Positions 26,186-35,436 of a stretch of DNA of 64,000 bases are shown piece by piece. Position 1 is the stretch's first letter, and each line of letters opens with the position of its first letter. The stretch spans positions 60,906 to 124,905 of the forward strand of contig NZ_JAHRDV010000009.1 in assembly GCF_019083805.1 (NCBI RefSeq), given 5' to 3'. The position numbers and the translations under genes were made by a program. Below the pieces are notes generated by a model. That model saw nothing but the letters and a program-made list of their open reading frames with translations. It was not told the DNA's origin and did not search any database. Source of the DNA: Acetobacter estunensis. Its GTDB lineage: Bacteria; Pseudomonadota; Alphaproteobacteria; Acetobacterales; Acetobacteraceae.

Positions 26186-26987
26186 AACAGGACCGAAACA
26201 GAAGGGAATGCTGCGTAATTATTTCTGGTTTTATGTCGCATTTTTGTATGCGCCGATTTTAGTTCTTCCTGTTTTTTCCTTTAATGATTCACTATACGTA
26301 ACATTTCCCCTCAAAGGTTTTACCTTTTCATGGTATCATGCCATGTTCGCTGATCCACGCATCCGTGAATCCTTTTTTAACAGCCTGTTTGTTGCGATTA
26401 TAGCTTCGTGTATCGCTACATTTTCTGGAACATTGACGGCTTACACGCTCGTGCGTCGTAATAGCCGCCTTGCACGATTCATCAGCAATATAGGATTTCT
26501 TCCCCTTGTTGTGCCGGGCGTCATGTTGGGTATTGGTTTGCTGGTTATTGTGAATCTCGTGGGGATCGGGCCATCGCTACCAGCTGTCATGCTGGGTCAT
26601 ATATGCGTCTGTTTTCCGCTCACGCTTGTCATTATGCGCGGTCGTTTTCAAACCTACAGCCGAACAATTGAAGAGGCTGCCCGGGATCTAGGAGCATCAC
26701 CATGGGTAGTTTTATGGCGTGTTGCTCTGCCTATCGTCATGCCCGGCATTGTCTCGTGCTTGATACTTTCCTTCACCACGTCATTCGACGAGTTCATCGT
26801 AAGCTACTTCCTGACCGGCAGCCGTCAGACACTTCCTGTTTTTATTTGGTCTAACCTTCGATATGCAGAGCAACTGCCAAAAATACTTGCGTTGGGCACG
26901 TTGATTTTCTTCGCTTCAGCGTTGCTCGTCGGTGGCAGCGAGATCATCCAGAATCGTCTTGCAGCACGCAGAGGGCAAGAAAGATGA
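26175..26987 (+). CDS. ABC transporter permease, polyamine type (PotI/PotC-like)
   Basis: 270 aa from ATG 26175, with AAAGGA 9 nt upstream. Six helices are predicted; the EAA loop is IEEAARDLGASPWVVLWRVAL and the block FTTSFDEFIVSYFLTGSRQT is typical of PotC/PotI. It is translationally coupled to the upstream permease and followed after 52 bp by the ATPase gene. Confidence 0.88.
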   Translation: MQPETGPKQKGMLRNYFWFYVAFLYAPILVLPVFSFNDSLYVTFPLKGFTFSWYHAMFADPRIRESFFNSLFVAIIASCIATFSGTLTAYTLVRRNSRLARFISNIGFLPLVVPGVMLGIGLLVIVNLVGIGPSLPAVMLGHICVCFPLTLVIMRGRFQTYSRTIEEAARDLGASPWVVLWRVALPIVMPGIVSCLILSFTTSFDEFIVSYFLTGSRQTLPVFIWSNLRYAEQLPKILALGTLIFFASALLVGGSEIIQNRLAARRGQER

Positions 26988-27039
26988 ACACCAAAAGCAC
27001 GCCAAACACTCTCTCGGTTTTTACTATTGTAGGTATCCC

Positions 27040-28128
27040 ATGATGAGCTCCGTTCCCCAGTCACCTCTCCTTGCGCTTCAGTCCATTGAAAAGATTTACC
27101 CTAATGGTTTTCATGCCGTCCACGAGCTTAATCTGTCGATTGGACAAGGGGAGTTTCTGACACTACTAGGTCCATCAGGCTGCGGCAAAACCTCCACCCT
27201 CCGTATGATCGGCGGCTTCGAACTGCCCAGTAGCGGAGTGATTTTGTTAAATGATCATGATGTCACCACACAGCCACCTAATCGGCGTCCCGTGAACACG
27301 GTGTTTCAGGATTACGCATTATTCCCTCATATGACGATCGCAGAAAATATCGCGTTTGGCCCGACCATTTCTGGCCGCAAGCGCGAAGAAGTTCGTCATG
27401 AAGTGTCGGAACTTCTGAGCACAGTTGGCTTGAACGACAAGGCCAATCTTTATCCCGGACAACTTTCGGGCGGCCAACGACAGCGTGTGGCATTAGCACG
27501 AGCCCTGATTCAGAAGCCCCGGCTACTCTTGCTTGATGAGCCTCTCGGAGCACTTGACGCCAATATGCGTGAACAGATGCAGATGGAACTGAAGAATCTT
27601 CAGACACAACTTGGCATCACGTTTATTATGGTCACGCACGATCAAGAGGAAGCACTCATGCTGTCTGATCGGATAGCTGTCATGAATGCAGGGAGACTGG
27701 CTCAAGTCGGAACCCCACATGAGTTATATAATCGTCCATCGACCGAATTTGTCGCCAGCTTTCTTGGTATCACCAATATGTTTGTTGGTGAGGTAAAGGA
27801 AAAAACTGAGCATGGTAGTCTGATCGATTGTAGCGGGCAGATATTCAGTCTTCTCACCAAGGTTGAACAGCCAGTTGGTTCCTCCCTGAAGATGGGCATC
27901 CGACCAGAAAAATGTTTTTTAGGTGATCGTATTCTGGCGGAAGCTGACAGTCTCACCTTCACAGCGAGAGTAAAAAAGAGCGTATTCTTGGGTAATATGT
28001 CACGATTGCATGTGGAAACTCCCTTTTGTCCGGACTTTGTCGTCGATATCCGAGACAGTAGAGTATCGGAAGGCGATATCACCGCCATTTCAATTAATCC
28101 ATCTAATATTATGATTCTCCCATCGTAA
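27040..28128 (+). CDS. ABC transporter ATP-binding protein, polyamine type (PotG/PotA-like)
   Basis: 362 aa from ATG 27040 (AGG at 6 nt). Walker A is GPSGCGKTS, the Q-loop lies in [11 protein letters not shown], the signature is [15 protein letters not shown], Walker B is [12 protein letters not shown] and the H-loop is in [13 protein letters not shown]-like C-terminal domain with MGIRPEKCFL follows. It completes an importer paralogous to the one at 6293-10123. The frame extends to 26932 but that part overlaps the permease gene and is not family-like. Confidence 0.9.
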   Translation: MMSSVPQSPLLALQSIEKIYPNGFHAVHELNLSIGQGEFLTLLGPSGCGKTSTLRMIGGFELPSSGVILLNDHDVTTQPPNRRPVNTVFQDYALFPHMTIAENIAFGPTISGRKREEVRHEVSELLSTVGLNDKANLYPGQLSGGQRQRVALARALIQKPRLLLLDEPLGALDANMREQMQMELKNLQTQLGITFIMVTHDQEEALMLSDRIAVMNAGRLAQVGTPHELYNRPSTEFVASFLGITNMFVGEVKEKTEHGSLIDCSGQIFSLLTKVEQPVGSSLKMGIRPEKCFLGDRILAEADSLTFTARVKKSVFLGNMSRLHVETPFCPDFVVDIRDSRVSEGDITAISINPSNIMILPS

Positions 28129-28183
28129 TAATATTTGGAAAACTAATATCAGGATCTATTGATTTATTGAATTGAGTGGTGTT

Positions 28184-28588
28184 CTATAATTCAAAGATCC
28201 TCGTGGAGGATGAACCTGCAAGTAACGAATTTTTACTGCCTGAGAGCCAGATGGAGCGGGTCAAGCTGTTTTTCTCTCTGGCGCGTGGGATTCTCCGCGC
28301 GTGGATGGCCGGCGGGTTCTTCGGGAAGAGAATATCCCATTCCGTGATCACATGCTGACAGATCGCGGCGAACAGGTTGAGCCATTTGACGACCGCGGTG
28401 CCGCTGTATTTCTCTGCCTGTCGCCTCCGGAAACCATGGACTGACGTTGGGGTCAGGTCGACCAGTTCATGAACGGTCTGACGTTCCAGCGACCGCGTGT
28501 CCTGAAACTGGCCAGGCTCCAGTTTGGCGGATGTCGTATCCAACCAGCGTCGGACTAATTTGGTCGAGGAGAATGTCTGGTGGCTCAT
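28184..28588 (-). pseudogene. Tyrosine-recombinase (integrase) remnant 2, core-binding region
   Basis: The open stretch reads SVHGFRRRQAEKYSGTAVVK then WLNLFAAICQHVITEWDILF, followed by PKNPPA. This matches residue by residue the core-binding region of the other integrase remnant (VRGFRDRQAKDLPLATVVKR, then LNLLASILQHAMSEWDVPLP), so it is a second, related integrase. No catalytic R-H-R-Y domain follows; the frame decays into non-integrase sequence and stops. It is a truncated leftover of an integrated element. Confidence 0.6.
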
Positions 28589-28657
28589 CTCTCCGCCGGA
28601 TCGATTTTGGTGGAGGTGCTTCAGTCTTCCATGGTGAGCCTCGCCTTGGCTCAGACC

Positions 28658-29165
28658 TCATTCTTTGAGATAGAAAATGAAGCTTGCGGCGATCTTGATG
28701 GCAGACATGAATGTATGAGCGCAGCGGTCGTATCTGGTCGCAACACGTCGCCAGTCCTTCAGCCTTGCGAACATGTTTTCGATCAGATGGCGCTGTTGAT
28801 ACAGATGCCAGTTGTAAGATGGTTTTGATTTCCGGTTCTTCTTCGGTGGAATGCAGGCGGTGATATTTCGTTCGACAAGAGCCCGCCTGATCAGGTTGCT
28901 GTCATAACCCCGGTCACCGATGACTTCTTCTGTCCCGTCGGGAAGGTCTGCAAGCAACACATCAGCCCCTTTGAAGTCACTGAAAACTGCCCAGCAGTCA
29001 GATGCAAGCGGACAGGCCGGCCTTGACCATCACACACGGCATGCAGCTTTGAGTTCAGTCCGCCTTTTGTGCGTCCGATATAGCGGGGGAAAGCCTCTTT
29101 TTGAGCAGGGACACCGCGGTTCTGTGCGCCTTGAGGTATATCGCATCGATCATTTTTCTCACGAA
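28658..29165 (-). mobile_element. IS5-family transposase remnant, 5'-truncated and frameshifted
   Basis: Reading leftwards: MIDAIYLKAHRTAVSL, then in another frame RYIGRTKGGLNSKLHAVCDG, then in a third ADLPDGTEEVIGDRGYDSN, KNRKSKPSYNWHLYQQRHLI and ENMFARLKDWRRVATRYDRC. The last parts carry the second Asp (GDRGYDSN) and the Glu (HLIENMF) of the IS5 DDE triad. The N-terminal part with the first Asp is absent and there are at least two frameshifts, so it is inactive. It is joined directly to an interrupted integrase reading frame. I could not define terminal inverted repeats. Confidence 0.75.
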
Positions 29166-30009
29166 GCAGGGCCCGTGCGCCGGGCATCAGGCGCCGGATT
29201 TCGGATCCTCGCTCTTCCGCGAGATGGATGGTCTTGGTGTGAGCCAGACTGATGGTTCTTGCTGTGAGGTCGACGTCACACCAACGCAAGGAAGTCGCTT
29301 CACTCAGGCGGGTGGCCTGCTCGACGGACCACCTGACGAGCCACACATCATCAGGATGGGTGTCTGATCTCACAGCGTCCAGCAGACGCTCATACTCTCC
29401 GGCAGGCTCGCGCTCTCCTGGCGAGACACTCCCTGCGGGACAGGCTGCTTCTTCCAGCCGGCGATTGCGCTTCCGGTCGGCTCCGGCCGGTCGTTTGATC
29501 AGACGTCCTGAAGCTGGATTTTACGGCAGCGGCACGTCCCACTCAGACATTGCATGTTGCAGAATAGATGCGAGAAGGTTGAGGCGTTTCACAACGGTCG
29601 CGAGGGGCAGATCTTTCGCCTGCCTGTCCCGGAAACCTCTGACAGCCGCGATCGTCAGACGGGAGAGTTTCAGGCCAGCGATCGTGTCGCGGAGCAGCGA
29701 AGGGATATGATCAGTGCGATCGCAATCGCGATGAGCTCTGCACTCATCTCAATATCGCTCGATCAGCGTTCACAGCACGACACCGTCCAGAGCCCGAACG
29801 TCGATATTGCGGCCCTCGCGAACCTTGACCGAGGTCTCTTCAAGCCATGCACGGGCGAAACGGGCTGTATCGAATGTTCTGACGATCCGCTGGCCATTGA
29901 CCAGTTTGCGTGCCCGATACTGCTTTGGCCCCCGGCAACTCACGCCATCGGGCCGCGGACGTCCTGTCGCAGGATCGTTGACATTCTCGGCGGATTTTGT
30001 ACGGGCCAT
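29165..30009 (-). pseudogene. Tyrosine-recombinase (integrase) remnant 1, next to tRNA-Glu
   Basis: The N-terminus MARTKSAENVNDPATGRPRP plus the arm-binding domain (KQYRARKLVNGQRIVRTFDT) is intact from ATG 30009 (GGAG upstream) to a stop at 29770. Downstream, in changing frames with internal stops, come a core-binding region (29720-29520) and the start of the catalytic domain (WLVRWSVEQATRLSEATSLR, about 29340-29280, whose RLSE-TSLRW holds the first catalytic Arg). It then runs into the IS5 remnant. It is the broken integrase of an island inserted at the adjacent tRNA-Glu gene. Confidence 0.8.
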
Positions 30010-30122
30010 GAGACGAACTCCGAAGGAGGACGGAATCGCCATTGGTCCAGAATCGCCACTTAATTTTTGGGTGGGATAGAGCGCTTTGCCTGTAAGCTGC
30101 TGATAGCATTGCCAAATAAAAT

Positions 30123-30198
30123 TGGCGTCCCATAGGGGATTCGAACCCCTGTTGCCGCCGTGAGAGGGCGGTGTCCTAGGCCTCTAGACGAATGGGAC
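30123..30198 (-). tRNA. tRNA-Glu (anticodon CUC)
   Basis: Full cloverleaf on the minus strand: acceptor arms GTCCCAT/ATGGGAC, anticodon stem CCGCC/GGCGG with loop CTCTCAC (anticodon CTC, reads GAG), T-arm AGGGG-TTCGAAT-CCCCT, and an encoded CCA. 76 nt. An integrase remnant begins 114 bp beyond its 3' end, the usual arrangement for element insertion at a tRNA gene. Confidence 0.95.
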
Positions 30199-30272
30199 AT
30201 TGGCCGTGGCGGGTTCATACGGAAAACGGCGAAACGGCGCAAGAAGGGAAACGAAAAATAATCACCCAGCGC

Positions 30273-30605
30273 TTAACGCCCGACCTCCAGCCGCCCGATG
30301 ACCCGCCCTTGCGTCACATCCCACAGCACGATGCGATCGGGGCCACCGCCCGTCAGACTCAGGGCCAGCACATTGCCATCGCGCCACGCCATCGTTGCAA
30401 CATGGCTGCCCTCGGGCTCATGCAGCAGAAGCGTCTCCGTGCGTATCGGCTTTTCGAGAACAGACGGCGGTGTTACAGCCGCATGTGGATGCGAGACCCG
30501 ATGCAGGATCACCGCAACCAGCAGCCCCGCTCCCGCAACGATCAGGACGCCCATGCCGATGACAGCCGCCATCAGCACCCGTCGCGCCGTACTGCCCTCT
30601 TCCAT
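30273..30605 (-). CDS. Small single-span membrane-anchored protein, unknown function
   Basis: 110 aa from ATG 30605 (MEEGSTARRVLMAAVIGMG); a GTG one codon earlier is possible. One hydrophobic segment at about residues 9-33, then a periplasmic domain with ETLLLHEPEGSHVATMAWRD and GGPDRIVLWDVTQGRVIGRL. The latter resembles a single WD40-like or quinoprotein blade and is typical of small acetic-acid-bacterial envelope proteins found before rluD. Divergent from rluD. Confidence 0.6.
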   Translation of the reverse strand: MEEGSTARRVLMAAVIGMGVLIVAGAGLLVAVILHRVSHPHAAVTPPSVLEKPIRTETLLLHEPEGSHVATMAWRDGNVLALSLTGGGPDRIVLWDVTQGRVIGRLEVGR

Positions 30606-30646
30606 CACGGTGCCGCCTTTCCTGCGTTCTGTCGCCCGGCCTGTAG

Positions 30647-31642
30647 ATGACACCCATGACTGATTCAACCCACGGTCCCCGCTCCCTCACCCTCACCGAG
30701 GATCAGGCCGGACAGCGTCTTGACCGCGTGTTGACGCTGGCGCTCCCTGAACTCTCACGCTCGCGGATAAAATCTCTCATTGAAAGCGGCTGCCTGACCT
30801 GCAACGGGGTTGTCCTGCACGACGTCTCGCACACCACGCGAACCGGCATGGCGCTGGTGCTGGACATCCCCCCACCCGCTCCCGCCACGCCGCAGGGCGA
30901 GGACATCCCCTTCACCATTCTCTACGAAGATGAAGATCTGCTTGTGCTCGACAAGCCGGCAGGCATGGTGGTTCATCCGGCGCCCGGACATGAAACCGGC
31001 ACACTGGTCAACGCCCTGATCGCTCATTGCGGGGAAAGCCTTAAAGGTATCGGAGGGGAGCGGCGCCCGGGGATCGTCCACAGGCTGGACAAGGACACAT
31101 CCGGCATCATGGTCGTGGCCAAGACCGAGGCCACACATCTCGCCCTTTCGGCAGATTTCGCAGCTCGTCGCATCGACCGTGCCTATCTCGCCCTGTGCTG
31201 GGGTGTGCCGTCTCCCACCAAGGGAGAATACGAAGGCAATATCGGCCGCGACCCCCGTGACCGCAAACGCATGGCGCTGCTTACGCGCGGCGGCAAGACG
31301 GCGCTCACGCGCTATACGGTGCTGCGCGCTTTCGGCTCCCACATGGCGCTGGTGGAATGTCGCCTTGCAACGGGTCGTACCCATCAGATCCGCGTGCATT
31401 TCGCTGCGAACGGTCATCCGCTGCTTGGCGACCCTCTCTATCTGCGCCGCATCCCTGCCGCCGCGAAAGGCTGCCCGGTGGAGGCCAAGGACGCCGCGCT
31501 GGATTTCCCCCGACAGGCCCTGCACGCGCGTAGGCTCGGTTTCGTCCATCCACGCACAGGGGAAGCCCTGCTTTTTGAAACGCCGCCCCCTGCGGATTTC
31601 GTCGCTCTTGAAACCACGCTGACGAATGCCCTTATAAAATAA
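30647..31642 (+). CDS. rluD: 23S rRNA pseudouridine synthase, RluD family
   Basis: 331 aa. S4 RNA-binding domain at about residues 15-75 (GQRLDRVLTLALPELSRSRI), then the RluA/RluD catalytic domain with GIVHRLDKDTSGIMVVAK, in which D148 is the catalytic Asp, and later RLATGRTHQIRVHFAANGHP. RluD modifies helix 69 of 23S rRNA. ATG 30647 and 30656 are both possible; neither has a strong ribosome site. It lies upstream of rpoH, a common order in alphaproteobacteria. Confidence 0.92.
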   Translation: MTPMTDSTHGPRSLTLTEDQAGQRLDRVLTLALPELSRSRIKSLIESGCLTCNGVVLHDVSHTTRTGMALVLDIPPPAPATPQGEDIPFTILYEDEDLLVLDKPAGMVVHPAPGHETGTLVNALIAHCGESLKGIGGERRPGIVHRLDKDTSGIMVVAKTEATHLALSADFAARRIDRAYLALCWGVPSPTKGEYEGNIGRDPRDRKRMALLTRGGKTALTRYTVLRAFGSHMALVECRLATGRTHQIRVHFAANGHPLLGDPLYLRRIPAAAKGCPVEAKDAALDFPRQALHARRLGFVHPRTGEALLFETPPPADFVALETTLTNALIK

Positions 31643-31654
31643 CTTTTGTTAATC

Positions 31655-31683
31655 TTGACTTTTCCGGGCTCATATTCTACGAA
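31655..31683 (+). promoter_or_regulatory. Candidate rpoH promoter
   Basis: TTGACT (31655-31660), 17 bp, then TACGAA (31678-31683). It leaves a 5' leader of nearly 190 nt before rpoH, rich in short GC inverted repeats (for example near 31705-31765), long enough for structure-based control. The -10 is poor. Confidence 0.35.
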
Positions 31684-31876
31684 GTCAAGGTCTTTTCGAC
31701 GCGCCGATGCGGCCGCCGGAATGGATGTCCCGAAGTCTTTTGCCTCATTGAGGGAGGGCCTTCGGGGACGAACAGGTCCACTCCCAGCGTTGCCCGAAAG
31801 CACAGGCCGATCCGATGTTCGCTGACTGAAGTCGGATCACGCACAGCGCCGGTGCCGGGATGAAGGAGCAGTCTCC

Positions 31877-32773
31877 ATGGCATCCTCAACACCCTCTCTC
31901 GCAATCGGTCCTGACGCCAGCCTCTCGCGCTATCTTCAGGACATCCGTAAATACCCCCTTCTTTCTCCTGAGGACGAATCCGCCCTTGCTCGCCGCTGGC
32001 GTGACAAGGGGGATGTGAAGGCCGCGCACAAGCTCGTCACTTCCCATCTGCGTCTCGTCGCCAAGATCGCGATGGGATATCGCGGTTATGGCCTGCCGCT
32101 GAACGAACTCATCAGCGAAGGCAATGTGGGGATGATGCAGGCCGTGCGTCGCTTCGATCCCGAGCGTGGCTTCCGCCTTGCCACATACGCCATGTGGTGG
32201 ATCCGCGCCGCCATTCAGGAATACATCCTGCACAGCTGGTCGCTGGTGAAAATCGGTACGACTTCGGCTCAGAAGAAATTGTTCTTCAATCTGCGTCGCC
32301 TCAAGGGGCAGATGAAGGCCATCGATGAGGGCGATCTCGCTCCCGAGCAGGTGAACCATATCGCCAAAACGCTGGGTGTGCCGGAGCAGGACGTCGTATC
32401 CATGAACCGCCGTCTGGCCGCCGCCGACCACAGTCTGAATGCCCCCCTGCGCGCGGAAGGCGATGGGGAATGGCAGGACTGGCTGGTGGATGAGGGGGAG
32501 AATCAGGAGGATATGCTGGGCGAGCACGAGGAGTTCTCGGATCGCCACGCCCTGCTTACCTCCGCCATGAAATCCCTCAACGACCGTGAGCGACACATCT
32601 TCACCGAGCGTCGCCTCAAGGACGATCCCGTGACGCTGGAGGAACTCGCCCAGCAATACGGCATCTCCCGCGAGCGCGTGCGCCAGATCGAAAGCCGCGC
32701 TTTCGAGAAAGTGCAAGCCCAGATGAAGGCGGACGTGGACGCCCGTCGTAACGAAATCCCCGCGACCACCTGA
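31877..32773 (+). CDS. rpoH: RNA polymerase heat-shock sigma factor (sigma-32)
   Basis: 298 aa. Region 2 has LVTSHLRLVAKIAMGYRGYG and LATYAMWWIRAAIQEYILHS. The RpoH box QKKLFFNLRRLK (about residues 131-142), the element involved in FtsH/DnaK control, is present and separates it from other sigma-70 group members. Region 4 is VTLEELAQQYGISRERVRQI. AAGGAG sits 8 nt before ATG 31877. It directs transcription of chaperone and protease genes; hrcA, the other heat-shock regulator, lies 1.7 kb away. Confidence 0.95.
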   Translation: MASSTPSLAIGPDASLSRYLQDIRKYPLLSPEDESALARRWRDKGDVKAAHKLVTSHLRLVAKIAMGYRGYGLPLNELISEGNVGMMQAVRRFDPERGFRLATYAMWWIRAAIQEYILHSWSLVKIGTTSAQKKLFFNLRRLKGQMKAIDEGDLAPEQVNHIAKTLGVPEQDVVSMNRRLAAADHSLNAPLRAEGDGEWQDWLVDEGENQEDMLGEHEEFSDRHALLTSAMKSLNDRERHIFTERRLKDDPVTLEELAQQYGISRERVRQIESRAFEKVQAQMKADVDARRNEIPATT

Positions 32774-32777
32774 CGAC

Positions 32778-32802
32778 GGGAGGGCTTTTGTATTGCCCTC
32801 CC
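32778..32802 (+). terminator. Intrinsic terminator after rpoH
   Basis: GGGAGGGC (32778-32785) pairs perfectly with GCCCTCCC (32795-32802) around a 9-nt loop, followed by TTATAT. It separates rpoH from convergent rdgB. Confidence 0.75.
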
Positions 32803-32815
32803 TTATATCTGGCCT

Positions 32816-33418
32816 TTAGCTGAGACAGCCCTTACGAAACGCCTCAAACGCCCGCGCGCGGTGACTGATGGCGTTCTTCTCGGCGTCCGTCATCTCCGCG
32901 AAGGTGCGGCTTTCGCCCACCGGCACGAAGATCGGGTCGTAACCATGTCCCGCAGCGCCCCGCGGCTCGGGCGCTATGGTGCCGTCGATACGTCCCTCGA
33001 AACATTTCCCCGACCCGTCGGGGAAAGCCAGCGCCAGCACGCAGATAAACCATGCGTCGCGCTCGTCTCCGCCGATGCCGTCCTCAATCCGCTTCATGGC
33101 GGCGGGAAAGTCTTTCTCTGGACCGGCCCAGCGCGCGGAATAAATACCGGGAGCCCCTCCGAGGGCGGACACACACAGACCCGAGTCATCGGCCAGCGCC
33201 GGAAGCCCGGTCGCCTTCGCCGCCGCGAGCGCCTTCAACTGCGCGTTGCCCTCGAACGTGGTGGCCGTCTCCTCCGGCTCGGAAAGGTTCAACTCCCCGG
33301 CCGAGATAACCTCGATGTCATAGGGCGCCAGCAGAGCAGTGAACTCCACGAGCTTGCCCTTGTTATGACTGGCGAGGACCAGACGGCTCCCCGCCTTCAG
33401 CGGAAGGGCGGCACTCAT
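32816..33418 (-). CDS. rdgB: dITP/XTP pyrophosphatase (non-canonical purine NTPase)
   Basis: 200 aa Ham1/RdgB family. It hydrolyses dITP, dXTP and ITP to monophosphates, keeping deaminated purines out of DNA. Motifs are [14 protein letters not shown] (substrate loop), [20 protein letters not shown] with the catalytic Asp pair, and [23 protein letters not shown] 33418 overlaps the rph stop by 4 nt, giving a coupled rph-rdgB operon, a widespread pairing. Confidence 0.95.
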   Translation of the reverse strand: MSAALPLKAGSRLVLASHNKGKLVEFTALLAPYDIEVISAGELNLSEPEETATTFEGNAQLKALAAAKATGLPALADDSGLCVSALGGAPGIYSARWAGPEKDFPAAMKRIEDGIGGDERDAWFICVLALAFPDGSGKCFEGRIDGTIAPEPRGAAGHGYDPIFVPVGESRTFAEMTDAEKNAISHRARAFEAFRKGCLS

Positions 33419-34143
33419 GCGCCTTCCGTGGCCCGCACCACCGCATCCTGCGCCGCGAACAGTTCCTGCGTGCCCTTTTTGGCCAGCGCGAGCAGCTTGA
33501 AGAATTCTTCCTCCGAAAACGGCTTCTCTTCCGCTGTGCCCTGAATTTCCACAATGCCGCCCGCAGCCGTCAGCACGAAGTTGGTGTCGGCCACAGCACT
33601 GCTGTCTTCCACGTAGTCGAGATCGAGCACCGCGCCCTCGGTGGTCAGGCCGCAGGACACGGCGGCAACCTGTCCGGTGAGCGGAATGGAGGAAAGAACC
33701 CGCTGCGCGTGCAGCTTGCCCAGCGCCAGACGGAGTGCCACCCATGCGCCGGTGATGGACGCGCAGCGCGTGCCGCCATCGGCGTTGAGCACGTCGCAGT
33801 CGAGCGTGATGCTCATCTCCCCCAGCGCCTTCAGGTCGGTCACAGCGCGAAGGGACCGGCCAATCAAACGCTGGATTTCCTGTGTGCGACCGGACTGCTT
33901 GCCCTTGGCGGCTTCACGGTTGCCACGCGTGTGCGTGGCGCGGGGCAGCATGCCATACTCGGCCGTGACCCAGCCCGTGCCCTTGCCACGCAGGAACGGG
34001 GGCACCCGCTGCTCCACACTGGCGGTGCAGAGCACTTCCGTGCCCCCCACGCGAATCAATGCGGAGCCTTCGGCGTGATGGGAAAAACCGGTTTCGATGG
34101 TAACGGGACGCATGGCGTCAGCGGCACGGCCGGACGGGCGCAT
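33415..34143 (-). CDS. rph: Ribonuclease PH
   Basis: 242 aa phosphorolytic 3'-5' exoribonuclease for tRNA 3' trimming. Motifs are [56 protein letters not shown] and [23 protein letters not shown] 34143 ([20 protein letters not shown]) has GAGGAG 7 nt upstream; the frame extends to 34695 but that is antisense to hrcA. Divergent from hrcA, as in many alphaproteobacteria. Confidence 0.95.
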   Translation of the reverse strand: MRPSGRAADAMRPVTIETGFSHHAEGSALIRVGGTEVLCTASVEQRVPPFLRGKGTGWVTAEYGMLPRATHTRGNREAAKGKQSGRTQEIQRLIGRSLRAVTDLKALGEMSITLDCDVLNADGGTRCASITGAWVALRLALGKLHAQRVLSSIPLTGQVAAVSCGLTTEGAVLDLDYVEDSSAVADTNFVLTAAGGIVEIQGTAEEKPFSEEEFFKLLALAKKGTQELFAAQDAVVRATEGA

Positions 34144-34313
34144 GGGCAGGCTCCTCAGGAAGACAGGCAGAAACAGGCGGCGTGAGCCCACCTGTCGGAC
34201 GTACGGCTGCATAACCCGCGCTCCGCAGACTGACCACCCTGCCCCTTGCTTCTCTCCACCACTCTTCCCAGAATCCGACTCAAAGCCCCTCGCTTGGCCA
34301 AGGAGAGACGACC

Positions 34314-35426
34314 ATCGCCCGTTCCCCCGGATCACGCCCCACCGGCCCTCGTCCACTGGACCTGACCGGTCGCACACCGGATCTCTCCACCCTCGCCTCG
34401 GGCCTGAACGCCCGCTCGGCGACCATTCTGCGCGAGCTGGTGGAGCATTATCTGGAGACCGGAGATCCGGTAGGCAGCCGTACCTTGGCGGATCGCCTGT
34501 CGCTCGGGCTTTCCACAGCCTCCATCCGCAATGTGATGGCCGCCCTGACCGAAGCAGGCCTGTTGTTTTCCCCCCACACCTCCGCCGGTCGCCTGCCCAC
34601 CGAACGGGGGCTGCGGCTGTTCGTGGATGGCCTGCTCCAGTTCGGCAGCTTGAGCGAAGACGAACGCGAATCGATCGCCAATTCGCTGGAAACACGGGGG
34701 CGCTCGCTTGAGGACACGCTCACGGAAGCCTCCACCATGCTTTCGGGCCTGTCACACGCCGCCAGTCTCGTCATCGCGCCCAAGGGAGAGGGCACGATCC
34801 GGCATATCGAGTTCGTGCCGCTAGGCGAAAACCGGGCGCTGGTGGTGCTGGTGGGCGCGGACGGACAGGTGGAGAACCGCGTCATCCAGACACCGCCGGG
34901 CATGCCGCCCTCGGCGCTGACGGAAGCCGCCAACTATCTCAACGCGCGCCTGTCCGGTCGCACGCTTGGTGAATTGCGGAGCCTGGTGGATGAGGACATG
35001 GCCGCTGACCGCACCCAGCTCGACCAGCTTACGAGCGAGGTGGTGGCAAGCGGCCTTGCCACATGGAGCGATGAGGAACGCGGCGGCACCCTCATCATCC
35101 GTGGACAGGGCAACCTCCTGACGGACATTACCGAAATCGAACGGCTCTCCACCATTCAGCGCCTGTTCGAGCGGCTGGAACGTCAGGACGCCATGCTGCG
35201 TCTGCTGGAACTGGCCGAAGCCTCGGACGGCGTGCGGATTTTCATCGGGGCGGAGAGCGACCTGTTCGGACTGTCGGGCATGTCCATGGTCGTGGCCCCG
35301 GCCCGCAATGAGAGCAACAAGATTGTGGGGGCCATCGGCGTGATCGGGCCGACACGCATCAACTACGGCCGCATCATTCCCGTCATCGACTACACCGCAC
35401 AAATCATCGGCCGCATCCTCGGCTGA
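34314..35426 (+). CDS. hrcA: Heat-inducible transcription repressor HrcA, apparent non-canonical start
   Basis: The nearest canonical start is GTG 34440, but conserved HrcA sequence ([20 protein letters not shown]) begins before it, at about 34395, so that start would cut into the winged-helix DNA-binding domain. Upstream in frame there is no ATG, GTG or TTG. ATC at 34314 has AAGGAG 8 nt before it and gives about 370 aa. Other features are the HTH ([20 protein letters not shown]), [19 protein letters not shown] and the C-terminal [20 protein letters not shown]. HrcA represses groE/dnaK through CIRCE operators; no CIRCE is visible here. Either ATC is used or a G was lost by mutation or error. 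Confidence 0.85.
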   Translation: MARSPGSRPTGPRPLDLTGRTPDLSTLASGLNARSATILRELVEHYLETGDPVGSRTLADRLSLGLSTASIRNVMAALTEAGLLFSPHTSAGRLPTERGLRLFVDGLLQFGSLSEDERESIANSLETRGRSLEDTLTEASTMLSGLSHAASLVIAPKGEGTIRHIEFVPLGENRALVVLVGADGQVENRVIQTPPGMPPSALTEAANYLNARLSGRTLGELRSLVDEDMAADRTQLDQLTSEVVASGLATWSDEERGGTLIIRGQGNLLTDITEIERLSTIQRLFERLERQDAMLRLLELAEASDGVRIFIGAESDLFGLSGMSMVVAPARNESNKIVGAIGVIGPTRINYGRIIPVIDYTAQIIGRILG

Positions 35427-35436
35427 CGGCACACGC

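Noticed and set aside
28129..28183. Duplicate of the tRNA-Glu 3' end marking the island edge
   Set aside because: Neither this stretch nor 17102-17163 contains TGGCGTCCCAT or the T-arm sequence, so no island boundary can be assigned.
34144..34313. CIRCE operator upstream of hrcA
   Set aside because: Looked for TTAGCACTC-N9-GAGTGCTAA on both strands; not present.
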